From Bryopsis sp. KO-2023 (lineage: Eukaryota > Chlorophyta > Ulvophyceae > Bryopsidales > Bryopsidaceae): a stretch of 64,000 nt of DNA. Of the stretch, positions 49,401-58,604 are shown in pieces; within the stretch, counting starts at the first letter, position 1, and each line of letters begins with the position of its first letter. The notes beneath the pieces were generated by a model. That model was not told the DNA's origin. It searched no databases and saw only the letters and a list, made by a program, of their open reading frames with translations. Position numbers and translations under genes: made by a program. The stretch spans positions 191,001-255,000 of the forward strand of contig BSYQ01000006.1 of assembly GCA_030272585.1 (NCBI GenBank), given 5' to 3'.

Positions 49401-50900
49401 CCCATTCCGGCCCTCCACTGGGACGAGTTTGACTTTACACGCACTCCGTCTCCACCTTCCTCGTACGGGTCTTCCTGAATAATCTTGACTTTCGTTACAA
49501 AGCACAAGACAAGCTAACGTTCCAAGATACCTTGATTCCAGGCTCAAAGCTAAATATCATTAGAACGTGGATTTTACGAGCTTTTGCTCCCCTTAATGAT
49601 CCACATCTTTTAGAGCTTAGCTCGTGTACAACGTTCCCTTCACGCTTTCTTCGAGCTCCTATTTCAATCGAGCTCCTCGTCCACAACCACTTCTAGGTTT
49701 AGTGATCGTACTCGTTGATGTAAACTCCATGTCCTTGAGCTGAGATACCTTGGTGATGTGTGTGGATAATCCTTTATTTTGCCTCAAGTATATCCATGTA
49801 TTCGAGCCTTAGAAAATTCCTTTTTCCGGCCGTATTTATACTTGGTACGAACTTGTGCATCCTTGATCCTCCTATCGTCTGCAATCAGCTACGGCCGCGA
49901 ATCTCGTGAACTGTGTGTAGTTCTTCTTGAGACTCATGGTGATGTGCTCCTCCTTGGTGGAGCGAGGTCGGTTCAACAACCTTTCCGCCAGCGTCCTGGC
50001 ATATCCTCAGACCATCACCCAGTCCATTGCGATTGCCTCAGCAAGATGGTCCACGGTCCTTCCTCTGCCGTGATACCTCCTGTGTTCGGTATGATCAAGT
50101 CGGCTCAACAACTGTTCTTGGTGTTGCTAGCCTCTAGTGTGGCTCGTTAGCCACGTAGCGTAATGCAAACCTCTTGGTCCGCATGTTGGCTCGAACTGGT
50201 GGAGAAGGAAACTCGTCCGGCTCCGTTAGGACGATCCCACCAGTATAATTACTCTGTTCAATGGGCTGGTTCCCTTTTTATCGCATGTCGTTCCACTCCT
50301 GCATCCACTTGTGCCTCCTCCCCCAACGTGTTTTGGCCCTCCAAAACGTTGGTAACCCAAATGGCCAGCAGATTTGTTTTGGCCACAGGATGTGTAGCGT
50401 TCGAAGAGAAGTGAGGAGGATCACAAACAGCCTCTTTTCATCGAAGAAACAGGTCAACTCCGCAGATCCAGTTTTGCTGAGAACTCCGCTGACGACTGTT
50501 GTGTTTTGCTTGAGACTCGTTTGGGTGGTAGGTAAGTTCGCCCTCCACGTCCAAAACACGTTCAAAGTACGCCCCAAACGCTCCCTGGCCAAAGCATGAA
50601 TCCTGCTGAAAGCACGCCCCCTGAGCCATTGGCCCTGGCCCTCGTCTTCGTTCATATGAGGTGTAGGCGTCGTCTCAGCTCAATGGTGTACTCAATGCTA
50701 TTCCTGCAGTGTCCTGTCAATACTCGTTTGGCCGCAAGCGTCATGTCCTTGTTGAACGGTACACACTCCATGTTGGTCCTGGTTCATGCGTCGTCGAAAC
50801 GAACTTCTGTCTTCATGTCGTCCGACTCGAAGCTCTTTCTCGAGTGCATGAACACATGTCCCTGAGCATCCCGCTCACATTCACGAGGGCGTGAACTCGT

Positions 50901-50912
50901 GGGGGGAGGGAG
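50901..50912 (+). other. Polypurine tract
   Basis: GGGGGGAGGGAG ending four bases before the right LTR, the expected primer for plus-strand synthesis. Confidence 0.8.
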
Positions 50913-50916
50913 TAGT

Positions 50917-51170
50917 TGATACGAACATTTTATGTTCGTAGTGGTTGTCCGTGACTGGATTACTTCCGTACCATTTGGTCGGACGAGATCTTGTCCATCC
51001 CAGTTGACTCGGTTTGATCGACTGGGACGGGGACGAGATCCCTCGATCTCGTCCCGGACAGACCCTATAAGTACCGTCCCTAAACCACAAACCTAACTCT
51101 CTGATTCTCCCTCAACAACCTCGTGAGCCCCAAAAAGGCACCCGGCCCTATGGGCCTAGATATTGTATCA
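50917..51170 (+). repeat. Right LTR
   Basis: 254 bp. By eye it is identical to the left LTR for about the first 230 bases. The differences, several substitutions and one deletion, are confined to the last 26 bases. Confidence 0.95.
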
Positions 51171-53086
51171 CCTTCCTAGATATTCGCTTCCAGCCCTGAA
51201 TGGTATGCTGTCGCTGGGGTCCACTGGGCCCAATTCTTTGCACTCAAACCCTGAAAAAAACATAAACATTATTTCCTTGCATTAGGGTTGATCTAGATCC
51301 ACTATCAAATCATGAATCATGGTCAAGATGTACCAGAAAAAAATGTTTTCAAAGAAATCAGGAGAAGATATCCCCCCCAAAAAAAGCAAATAGATAAACG
51401 AAATAAAATAAAGAATTTGAAAACCGTCGACACCGACATTTTTTTTTCATCAGAACGAAGCTTCGATAAAACAAAAAAAACGAGGCATGTTCAGCAGGAT
51501 CTATTTTTTTCTTTTTTTATACGGGAAACACTGGCCAGTAACTCTGCTGAGGTGTTGTGGAGGGAGGTGGAATTTCATGCAATCACCATTTGCTTCCAAC
51601 AAATCTTTGGCCACATTGGGATCTGTGTAGAATGGAGGGCCCCCCTCCCGAGTGGGGTCCACTGGGTAAATCAAAGTGACTAATTCACCTCCTGGCACGA
51701 TTAGTTTTGACCATTCTTTTGCCTAGTCTGCCCTCATAGATGGATGAATTGCACAGAAGAAATTGTGGTCGAAGCCAACATCAAATTGACCCGTTCCATA
51801 TTTGAAAAAGTCCCCTTAAAAAAACATTCACTAAAGGTTTCAATGCAAGAAACAAATGAATTAATTAATCCCACTGTGAGAAAAATAATTAATGAAAAAA
51901 GAATTAAAAACCAAAAGAATGTGTATATGTTTCGAGAATTATACTTAAAATTAACTAGACTTTGATTTTTTTTGATATTTTTTTTTTCGTTCCAGTTTAA
52001 ACGAAGGAATGGAGGGGGGCATTGGAGTCTTGCTGAAAAGCTGAGGGTTAATGCACACGTGAAAGCAAATGTGAAATCAAAGTGAGACTCCTACCGCTTG
52101 CATTTAATTTTACTTTTTTTTTCATCAATAAACAAGCATTGAAAACACACCTAGCACAAAGTTGGCTTTCTTTTTGTGTTCGTCGGGAATTCGCAACGAA
52201 TCCCGATAGCCACTTGCGACATCCACCTGAAAATGAATCACAGCAAAAAATCACATCAGTTTTGACATCCTATTTTTGCTATATTCAGCATCCAAAAATA
52301 ATCATGGATGTCAAAACTGGTGGAAACCAGATCTGCTTATCAAATCCAAGAAAAGGAGCCATGGTTGGAACATCTGATGGGCATCTCTGTCATTTCGTCT
52401 TACAGCAGTTTGTGAGATTTCCAGTCCGAGGGCATCACTCCCTTCACCAGCAAAAAGCAGCACATCGTATCCACGCCTGCAAATGTCAAAATCAATCTTT
52501 GGCACTATTTGGCATGGGCAATCACATCCACAGGGATTGATTGATTCGTTCAACTGTTCCTGATTCGTTTAGGATTGATCCTCAAGATGCTTGAACAGAA
52601 TTGACATTACGAATGCGCCACCATACCCGCAGCCTGGAACAATGGATTTCTTTCCCTTCAACTCCAACCCTCCACTACTCACTAGCTTCGTCAGAGATGG
52701 CGCAGACGCGCGAGTGTCCCATTTCTACACCCGAAAAAAGCGTCGTAATTGATAGTCTTAGTCATTGCTCTGCAAGCAAAAAGTGTGGACAGAGTATGGA
52801 AACGTTGCTTGCTTGCTCTCACGTCCCCCTCCTTAACACCGTCCGTCCATTCCGCTTCTCACCGCGAGTGATACTCGGCGCGGTCCACAGCGCCAGCCAT
52901 TGTTTTACTGCCCTTGCTATTGCCTGAGATAAATTTGCGTGCTGTACTGCGATTGGGGATTCTTGCTATCCCGTTGAAACGCCAATGACAAGCCCTGACT
53001 TCCCTCGGCGTAATCTTCAATACCTCTTGCTCAAGCACACGCTTTTCCTCCCAACCTGGTGAAAGTTGTGCGGCGAGCTCCAGTTT
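51171..53086 (-). pseudogene. Thiol/thiocyanate S-methyltransferase (TPMT/HOL family), disrupted by TAG and LTR insertion
   Basis: Minus-strand exons with agreeing phases: 53086-53024 (5' end uncertain), 52724-52627, 52476-52404, 52226-52151, 51814-51587 and 51250-51171. Family motifs appear in order: GWEEKRVLEQE, then KWDTRASAPSLTKLV, the SAM-binding loop SIVPGCGRGYD, LGLEISQTA, ANFVLGDFF, FDHNFFCAIHPSMRAD, and PGGELVTLIYP with GGPPF. The family methylates halide, thiocyanate or thiols using S-adenosylmethionine. Two lesions are seen. An in-frame TAG at 51725-51723 stands where the family has Trp (MRxxWA). The last exon is cut after LGR by the LTR element, whose first bases on this strand (TGA) supply a stop. 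The lost six codons lie at 43173-43153. I did not find the first coding exon. Apart from these lesions the frame is intact, suggesting recent loss. Confidence 0.88.
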
Positions 53087-53899
53087 CTGAGGGCTAGTTT
53101 TCGATGCACTTGTAGAAAAGGTTAGAGGAAGAAGGAAGTACAGGAAGAATCGGTATATTAGAAAAGTACAGTGAGTGTTTGGAGGACAGGCAGTACTAGG
53201 AAGAGGAAGGATATGTAGCAGGTTGGATGACCAGTGTGTTGGTTATGGGATCAATTACCGTTAAGGATAATTGGTAGTTGTGTTTAGTTGAGGAAAACAG
53301 TTGAGCCGAATGTGGCAAGACTTAAGGGACTGGTCTGAAGCACTTTGTAATTCTCTTGATACCCCTCACTTCGTAAGTGGTGGCCAAGAAGGGGAGGCCG
53401 TGTTTTCTGCAACCGGTCGATTGTGTGGACCTTTTATCTCTTCTGAATTGCAGCCATCTGACTGCTTCCCTACGGTGTTGTGCCGGCGTGCACACGATAC
53501 ACCTAACCGCCACCAAGGACTCCGGCAAACGTGGTCGTGGAAGTGTCTTCAGGCAGCTTTCCGGACTGAGTATTCTGTCACGTGCTTTCTGCCGTGACTT
53601 TGTTTGCTTGTGTGACGAGCAACCTCCTGCTTTTCCTTTGTGACGAACGTGCCTGGAAGTGTTATCGTGCCTTCTCATCAGGGAAGTGCGCGGAAAGAGT
53701 TTTTACTTTGAGTGGGACAAGACTCCTTTTTGCATTTTTATTCGCGACTCCGCCAGGCAGGGTGGTTTTTGACGTTGCTATTCGAGTAAGACTTACGAGC
53801 TGTGTTTCTCGTTTTTGGTAGTGTCCTCTGGCACACCGCTCCTTCTCTCTCTTTCCCAGTCACGCACTTCCTCCTTATGGACGTTCAATTGCTCGCCCA
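53087..53899. other. Region between methyltransferase relic and acidic orphan gene
   Basis: Probably contains the missing 5' exon of the methyltransferase on the minus strand and the promoter of the plus-strand gene at 53900. I cannot place either with confidence. Confidence 0.4.
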
Positions 53900-55171
53900 A
53901 TGCCCAACCCAGTCGTGAGCAAGGACAGCATGGACGAGGCATCAGACATTGGAGCAATTTTATTTGAGGCATTGCGCAAAACCGCTGAACGGTTGGATTG
54001 CCCAGTAGAAGAGCTAGTGAATGGATGGGACAAGTTTTTCCACGAGTATATCGATGCTTGTGACGATGATGATGACCGGATTCTAACTGAAGCGGATGCC
54101 CTTGCTTATGGGCAAGAACTTGAGGGCCTGTTTGCTCAGTTTATCATGGGCGTGATTGATCGGAAGGCGAGGCAAAAGGTAGTGATGGCTCCACGGGCTA
54201 TTATATGCCCTATCGCAGAGTCGAATGTTTTTCCTGTGGAGCATGGAAACCTTGTCGAAACCATACCCGCCGAATTGACAGAGCACCAGCACACGGCTGA
54301 AAGTGATGGCGTTGACAACAATATGCTTGAGAGTGGGAAGGAAATGGCCGAGGGTGATAGCATGGTATCGGAGTTTGACGATAAAGATACTGAAGAGAAG
54401 ACGGGTAATCAAAGTGCAGTGGGACTCTCTGAGCAGCGCGTTGTTTTGGAAGAAAATGGAAGTTCCGTAGTCGAGCTTGTGGACGGCAACAATGACAACA
54501 GCGACAGGGAAGAGCTTGGCTGTGTTGTTGAGCTAAAGGAGCATTTGGGAAAGGATGAATCCAAGGACATGATCTCTGATGAGCCAAACGGTGTTCCTGA
54601 GGAAAAGTGCAATGCCATACCCTGTTCTGGCGATGCCCACGACAAAAAAGATACCAGTGCAGCTGAGAGGGTCATTGCTGAGACTGATGATGACCTATCA
54701 AAATTGAACCAAAGTCGGAGAGAAGTCCGTTGCGAGCAGTGCAATACTGGAGAGAATGGGTTCCGCGAAATTCCACGGATGTTGCCTCTCGTCCATTCTG
54801 AAGAGAATCGAGGTGCGTTCGAGGAATCGATTCACAGGAGCAAGGAAGGTGAAGGAATGACAGTGAAGTCAGTCGATGGTGCCGTTCCTGAAGGGTGTGG
54901 TTCGCGACTTTGGGATCCTGGACTGGGAAATGAGACTTCTCTTCTTCAAATTACAATTGAACTTTTTGACGTCAAATGGGCTGGAAATACGTGCATGCTA
55001 CGACCAAGGATGAATGAGGATGCGCACAAAGGGCCTCAGCAAAACGACACAAGCAGTGAGCAATTTCGAATCAGTCTGTGGGATCCAGGAGGAGTTTGCT
55101 GGATGGTCATGATTGACAAGAGAGAGGAGCGGTCAGTGTCGGAGGTAAGTTGCTGCCACTATGGCAAGTGA
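53900..55171 (+). CDS. Acidic orphan protein with repeated LWDPG motif (probably continues by splicing)
   Basis: A 423-codon frame from the ATG at 53900. The N-terminal 90 residues look helical and contain DDDDDRILTEAD, which fits a degenerate EF-hand-like loop (D at positions 1, 3, 5 and 12). The middle is long, acidic and probably disordered. The C-terminal third holds two LWDPG motifs (SRLWDPGLGN and ISLWDPGGVC) about 60 residues apart. GGAG/gtaagt at 55144-55145 is a strong donor just before the stop, so the last few residues are probably intron and the protein longer; I could not find the next exon. No family recognised. It lies between two retroelement regions, so a transposon-derived origin is possible. 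Confidence 0.55.
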   Translation: MPNPVVSKDSMDEASDIGAILFEALRKTAERLDCPVEELVNGWDKFFHEYIDACDDDDDRILTEADALAYGQELEGLFAQFIMGVIDRKARQKVVMAPRAIICPIAESNVFPVEHGNLVETIPAELTEHQHTAESDGVDNNMLESGKEMAEGDSMVSEFDDKDTEEKTGNQSAVGLSEQRVVLEENGSSVVELVDGNNDNSDREELGCVVELKEHLGKDESKDMISDEPNGVPEEKCNAIPCSGDAHDKKDTSAAERVIAETDDDLSKLNQSRREVRCEQCNTGENGFREIPRMLPLVHSEENRGAFEESIHRSKEGEGMTVKSVDGAVPEGCGSRLWDPGLGNETSLLQITIELFDVKWAGNTCMLRPRMNEDAHKGPQQNDTSSEQFRISLWDPGGVCWMVMIDKREERSVSEVSCCHYGK

Positions 55172-56338
55172 AAAAAACTGAGGCATTAATTTTCTTTGCG
55201 ATTGCTGGGAGGTTATGAAAGTGTGGGTAGTATTGAAGTTGTCTTGATTTTCTTCGAGTTGCTGAACAAATTTTTGAGATTGAGATTCTTATTGGGGTCT
55301 TGAAGTTGTATTGATTTGATCAGTGATTCTTTGTGGAAGTAAAGAAAAAGGAAAAGGATAAAGTTTTTTGGGACTGAGTGTTTTGTTGCATGCACTGAGA
55401 GGCCCAGAAACAGTGGGTTATTGAGATTGATTTTTTGCATCAGTATTTGACTGATTGCACATTGAGTGGCAAGGGTACAGTTGAAAAAGGAAATAACAAT
55501 TTTGGGGAGGATAGAACAGAACAGGGGGGTTGAAACAGTGTTTTTGTGACATGATGAATGTTGAGGCAAGACAGGTCAGGATATTGTTTTCTAGTGAGAT
55601 TGACCAGAAGAGGGAGAGAAAACAAAAAAGAGTGTTGAGATTATTCCAGGTCGATGAGCTGACCAATGTTTTTCTTTTGATCCAATCGTGAGGGCACGAT
55701 TTCGGTTAGGCGGGGAGGCCTGTTGATAGTGAAGCTTGTGGGTGACGCAATAGTGGTCGGCTGTGTTGGTTGGATTCGTGATAACTTGCTGGCTAACGCA
55801 AGTATACTTGTGGGGTTTGTTGGTTTAGACAACTCTCTAGCTAGCGCGGTTGTGAACGCTACTAGAGCACTTGGGTTGGGAAGTGATTGCGTCAGGCAAA
55901 CACTTAACACACACACACACAAACACACACACAAGCGGGAACACACCAATCCCACGAATCCCGAGTTCTTACAACTAGAATGGAATGTCAAAACAACGAG
56001 TGGGCCTCTTCAGTACCCCTAAGTGTAGTACGCTGACGCATGCCCCAAACTCTGGGTCTAATCTGTCTTACTTGTGAACCCACATGCGTCAGCCACCCTC
56101 GGCTCTATCCCAAACTACCTCGTATAGCGCTAAAAGACTAACATACGCCCCCCCCGCAAAAAGTGGGCGCCCACGCACACCAAAACACAAAGAAAAACAA
56201 AAACACAAAAACACAAACACAAAACTCACCCACTCCCATACCCACACCCAACTGTCTTGGACTTGTCTCTTGCTCTGACGTCTCTGACAGCTGCTGCACG
56301 CACACACTTGGTCGACGATAACTCCTTTTCCCTCCTCC
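55172..56338. other. Non-coding or undetermined; possible 3' end of the gypsy element
   Basis: Downstream of the 604-aa ORF on the minus strand there is a G-run (GCGGGGGGGGCG near 56145-56156) that could be a polypurine tract followed by TGTTAGTC. This would fit a 3' LTR here, but the 5' LTR is outside the window and cannot be compared. A short CA-rich tract lies at 55908-55937. No gene called. Confidence 0.35.
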
Positions 56339-58153
56339 TTAACGCTGTTCCTGCGCTTGCGCTTGCTGGATAGCACGCTGCTCCTGCGCATGCGCTTGCT
56401 GCACTGCACGATACCGGACACAGGGATCAAACGCGGCAGCCACCCTCTTGGACTTTAGGAATGGCAGATCCCTTGTGATGCCGGACACCTTGAGCTGCCG
56501 CTTCACACACATGTTGCAGTGTGGCAACTTCTCGTGCTCAGCCGGGAACGGAGGGATTTCTTCGAACGTCGAGCGTGTCAGCTTCAACATATGGGCAGGT
56601 AGAGAGAATGGGGAGACGGTGGCGATGGACTTGTTGTCCACTTCCGCGACTTTTTGGACCGCCGTGACGATGCGCCCCAGCATCGAGTATGCCAACCAAT
56701 GAGCATCACACACGAGGTGATACCCACAAGGAAGGACGGAATACTTCTTCTGCGTCAGCCGCTGAGCACTTGCTTGCATTGGGCTTCTCCCGCACCAAAT
56801 GCACATGGGCAACTCGTGAAAGTGCCGGTTGCCGCGGTAATTTTGCAAGGCTCGGTCCCTGGGGTTAGTATATTGGACCTTCGGCCATTTCTCTGACGCA
56901 GTGATGGGGTTGCAAGCCTCCTCGATATCCTCCCGTGACAGGTTCACTTCGCTGGGTGCAGCATCCACTTTGTCCTGAGCAGCCGCCCTTAGTCTTCTGA
57001 GCTTAACCTTTTCTCGGAAAGCCCGAAGTGCTGCTTCTGTTGGAGCTAACTCCAACGGTGGATGGACCGCACGCTGAACCTCTGTCACCTGGCTTGGCCC
57101 TTCATCATTCCTTATTTCCCCGTCCTCCAGTTCAGAACTAGGACCTTCGAGCCTAGGAGGTGGACTGCCGAAGTCAATTTCTTCGTTAAAATCCAAGTCC
57201 AAAAGCTCCTCCTCTCTCATGTCGAATAAGTCCTCTCCCGGTGCTATTGCGGTAGCCTCATCTCCGGGAGTCTGAACTGTTGGCGCTGGTTGTGAGGGTG
57301 CTGGAGTCTTTAATGCGGCAGCCTTTAACTTGAGTAACAAGTTGGCTCTTGCTGCATCTCCAGGCATACGATCCCTCGGTGGCTCACCACCTTCATCGTC
57401 ACCGTCCTCTCGCCTTCTCTTTCCGTGTGGATCTGCATCCCTACACGGCGAGCTTGGGCGTTTGTTTTTCCCTTTCCCCTTGCCCTTGCTTGAGCCTCCC
57501 GCATCATCGTCCTTGGACGGTTCCAGATCAAGTGTTGCGTTTGACAACAGAACTTGGACTTGGCGATCCAGTTCTTCGCGTACCCGTGGTGCTGGTACCG
57601 CCGGGTTCAAACGCAGCATCTTGTCCGTTGTTTCGCTCTGCACTTGAAGTTTTTCAGAGCCGTCTCTGAGGGACTCTCCCAGCAAATCGATCTGCAGCTC
57701 TTGTTCTGCCAATTCCTTCTTAAGGTTGTTGGCTGCTGCACTCCACGCGGTTGCTACAGCTCGCTGCAGCGTTTCCTCTACCGCGGTAAATCGATCCACT
57801 ATTCCCCCGAGAGCTTGTTTACGGAGGTCATTCTCACGATGGTTAGCCATCATGTGAGATTGGAACCTTTGCTTTTTCAGCTTCATGGCTTCCAATTTTT
57901 CTTCCAAGACCTTGGTCTTGTCCTCCGCTTCTTTCTTTTCCGCCTCCGCCTTATCCTTGGCTTTCTCCGCTGCCTCCTTCGCAGCCTCAGCTGCTTTCGT
58001 CCGGTCACTCAACTCTGCGAGCTGCCGGGTTAAGGCCTCATTGTTCTGCAGCACCTCCTCTGCGGTCGTAACAAAGTGCTGCAGCTCCTCTTCTTTTTGA
58101 GCTACCTCCGCTTCCAACCTCGCAATAATTGCGGCGGGTGTATCGGCAGCCAT
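56339..58153 (-). CDS. 604-aa coiled-coil and zinc-finger-like protein downstream of gypsy pol (ORF3)
   Basis: One uninterrupted frame from the ATG at 58153. Residues about 11-100 are a heptad-rich Ala/Glu/Lys coiled coil. About 219-250 is basic and NLS-like (SKGKGKGKNKR, GKRRRED). A Pro/acidic linker follows. Residues about 451-549 hold CxxC, then CxxHxxCxxH about 21 residues later (C476, H479, C482, H485), then CxxC (546, 549), a RING-like or treble-clef zinc-binding pattern. The C-terminus has two copies of a QQAxAQEQR repeat. It starts 451 bp after the pol stop in the same orientation, with a TATA-like TTATAAG at about 58271-58277. It may be a third ORF of the chromovirus, a separate element, or a host gene beside the LTR. 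No homologue recognised. Confidence 0.75.
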   Translation of the reverse strand: MAADTPAAIIARLEAEVAQKEEELQHFVTTAEEVLQNNEALTRQLAELSDRTKAAEAAKEAAEKAKDKAEAEKKEAEDKTKVLEEKLEAMKLKKQRFQSHMMANHRENDLRKQALGGIVDRFTAVEETLQRAVATAWSAAANNLKKELAEQELQIDLLGESLRDGSEKLQVQSETTDKMLRLNPAVPAPRVREELDRQVQVLLSNATLDLEPSKDDDAGGSSKGKGKGKNKRPSSPCRDADPHGKRRREDGDDEGGEPPRDRMPGDAARANLLLKLKAAALKTPAPSQPAPTVQTPGDEATAIAPGEDLFDMREEELLDLDFNEEIDFGSPPPRLEGPSSELEDGEIRNDEGPSQVTEVQRAVHPPLELAPTEAALRAFREKVKLRRLRAAAQDKVDAAPSEVNLSREDIEEACNPITASEKWPKVQYTNPRDRALQNYRGNRHFHELPMCIWCGRSPMQASAQRLTQKKYSVLPCGYHLVCDAHWLAYSMLGRIVTAVQKVAEVDNKSIATVSPFSLPAHMLKLTRSTFEEIPPFPAEHEKLPHCNMCVKRQLKVSGITRDLPFLKSKRVAAAFDPCVRYRAVQQAHAQEQRAIQQAQAQEQR

Positions 58154-58604
58154 TATGTTCGTCGGAAAGAAAGAAATAACAACGGTTTGTGCGTCTTTAG
58201 ACTTTTTTTTTCACTCAGGAGCTCGCTCCGTTTACACAAACACTAGGGCAAAATGGTTCGAGGGCTGCGCTTATAAGGCTGGGTGACTCGTACACTTTCC
58301 TCGTTGGGTTATTGGGGTGAGACACCAACGTTTCGCTCGGTTGGAGTCTCGTCAAGACCACCTCAACACGTCACTTGATAGGGGTTTTCTCGGAACAACC
58401 ACACTATCTCGAATGTGACATCGTTTGCCCGGTTTCTAAAGTACTACTGAAGCTACACTTACTGCGCCAGCCAAATAACTTAGGCACCTAACGCATTAAA
58501 GATAAAGAGTTGGTTTGGAAGTCGACAGAGTTTTTCTAAGGTATCCTTTTTCGCGCCCCCTTGCTATAAGGAGTTCCACCTTAGCCATCAAACACTCTGC
58601 TTCC
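58154..58604 (-). promoter_or_regulatory. 451-bp gap between pol and ORF3: promoter or 3' LTR
   Basis: On the minus strand a purine tract spans the pol stop (AGAAAGGAAGAGAATAGGGA, continuing GCAGAG) and is followed by TGTTTGATGG. This would be a classical PPT and LTR start at about 58594. The TATA-like box lies about 120 bp before the ORF3 ATG. Either the gap is the 3' LTR, or it is an internal promoter. The 5' LTR lies beyond 64000, so the sequence cannot decide. Confidence 0.4.

Larger units (their letters stand above)
43179..51170 (+). mobile_element. Complete non-autonomous LTR retrotransposon (7992 bp, no recognisable gag-pol)
   Basis: Direct terminal repeats of 255 and 254 bp begin TGATAC and end GTATCA. 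The flanking 5 bp are CCTTC on both sides (43174-43178 and 51171-51175). A primer-binding site follows the left LTR and a polypurine tract precedes the right one, so the coding direction should be plus. The 7.5-kb interior has no frame over 246 codons and none shows protease, RT, RNase H or integrase motifs. This fits a large retrotransposon derivative (LARD-type) mobilised in trans. The plus strand is purine-rich from about 43450 to 47340 and pyrimidine-rich from there to 50900. The element is inserted in the last exon of a methyltransferase gene on the opposite strand. Confidence 0.93.

Noticed and set aside
52872..52920. ATG at about 52909 (MAGAVDRAEYHS) as the methyltransferase start
   Set aside because: Its donor gives phase 2 and the wrong frame at the next exon; the exon at 53086-53024 gives the conserved GWEEKRV sequence in phase 0.
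55641..55991. Minus-strand 116-codon frame near the CA repeat
   Set aside because: Low complexity with no domain; may only be part of an LTR.
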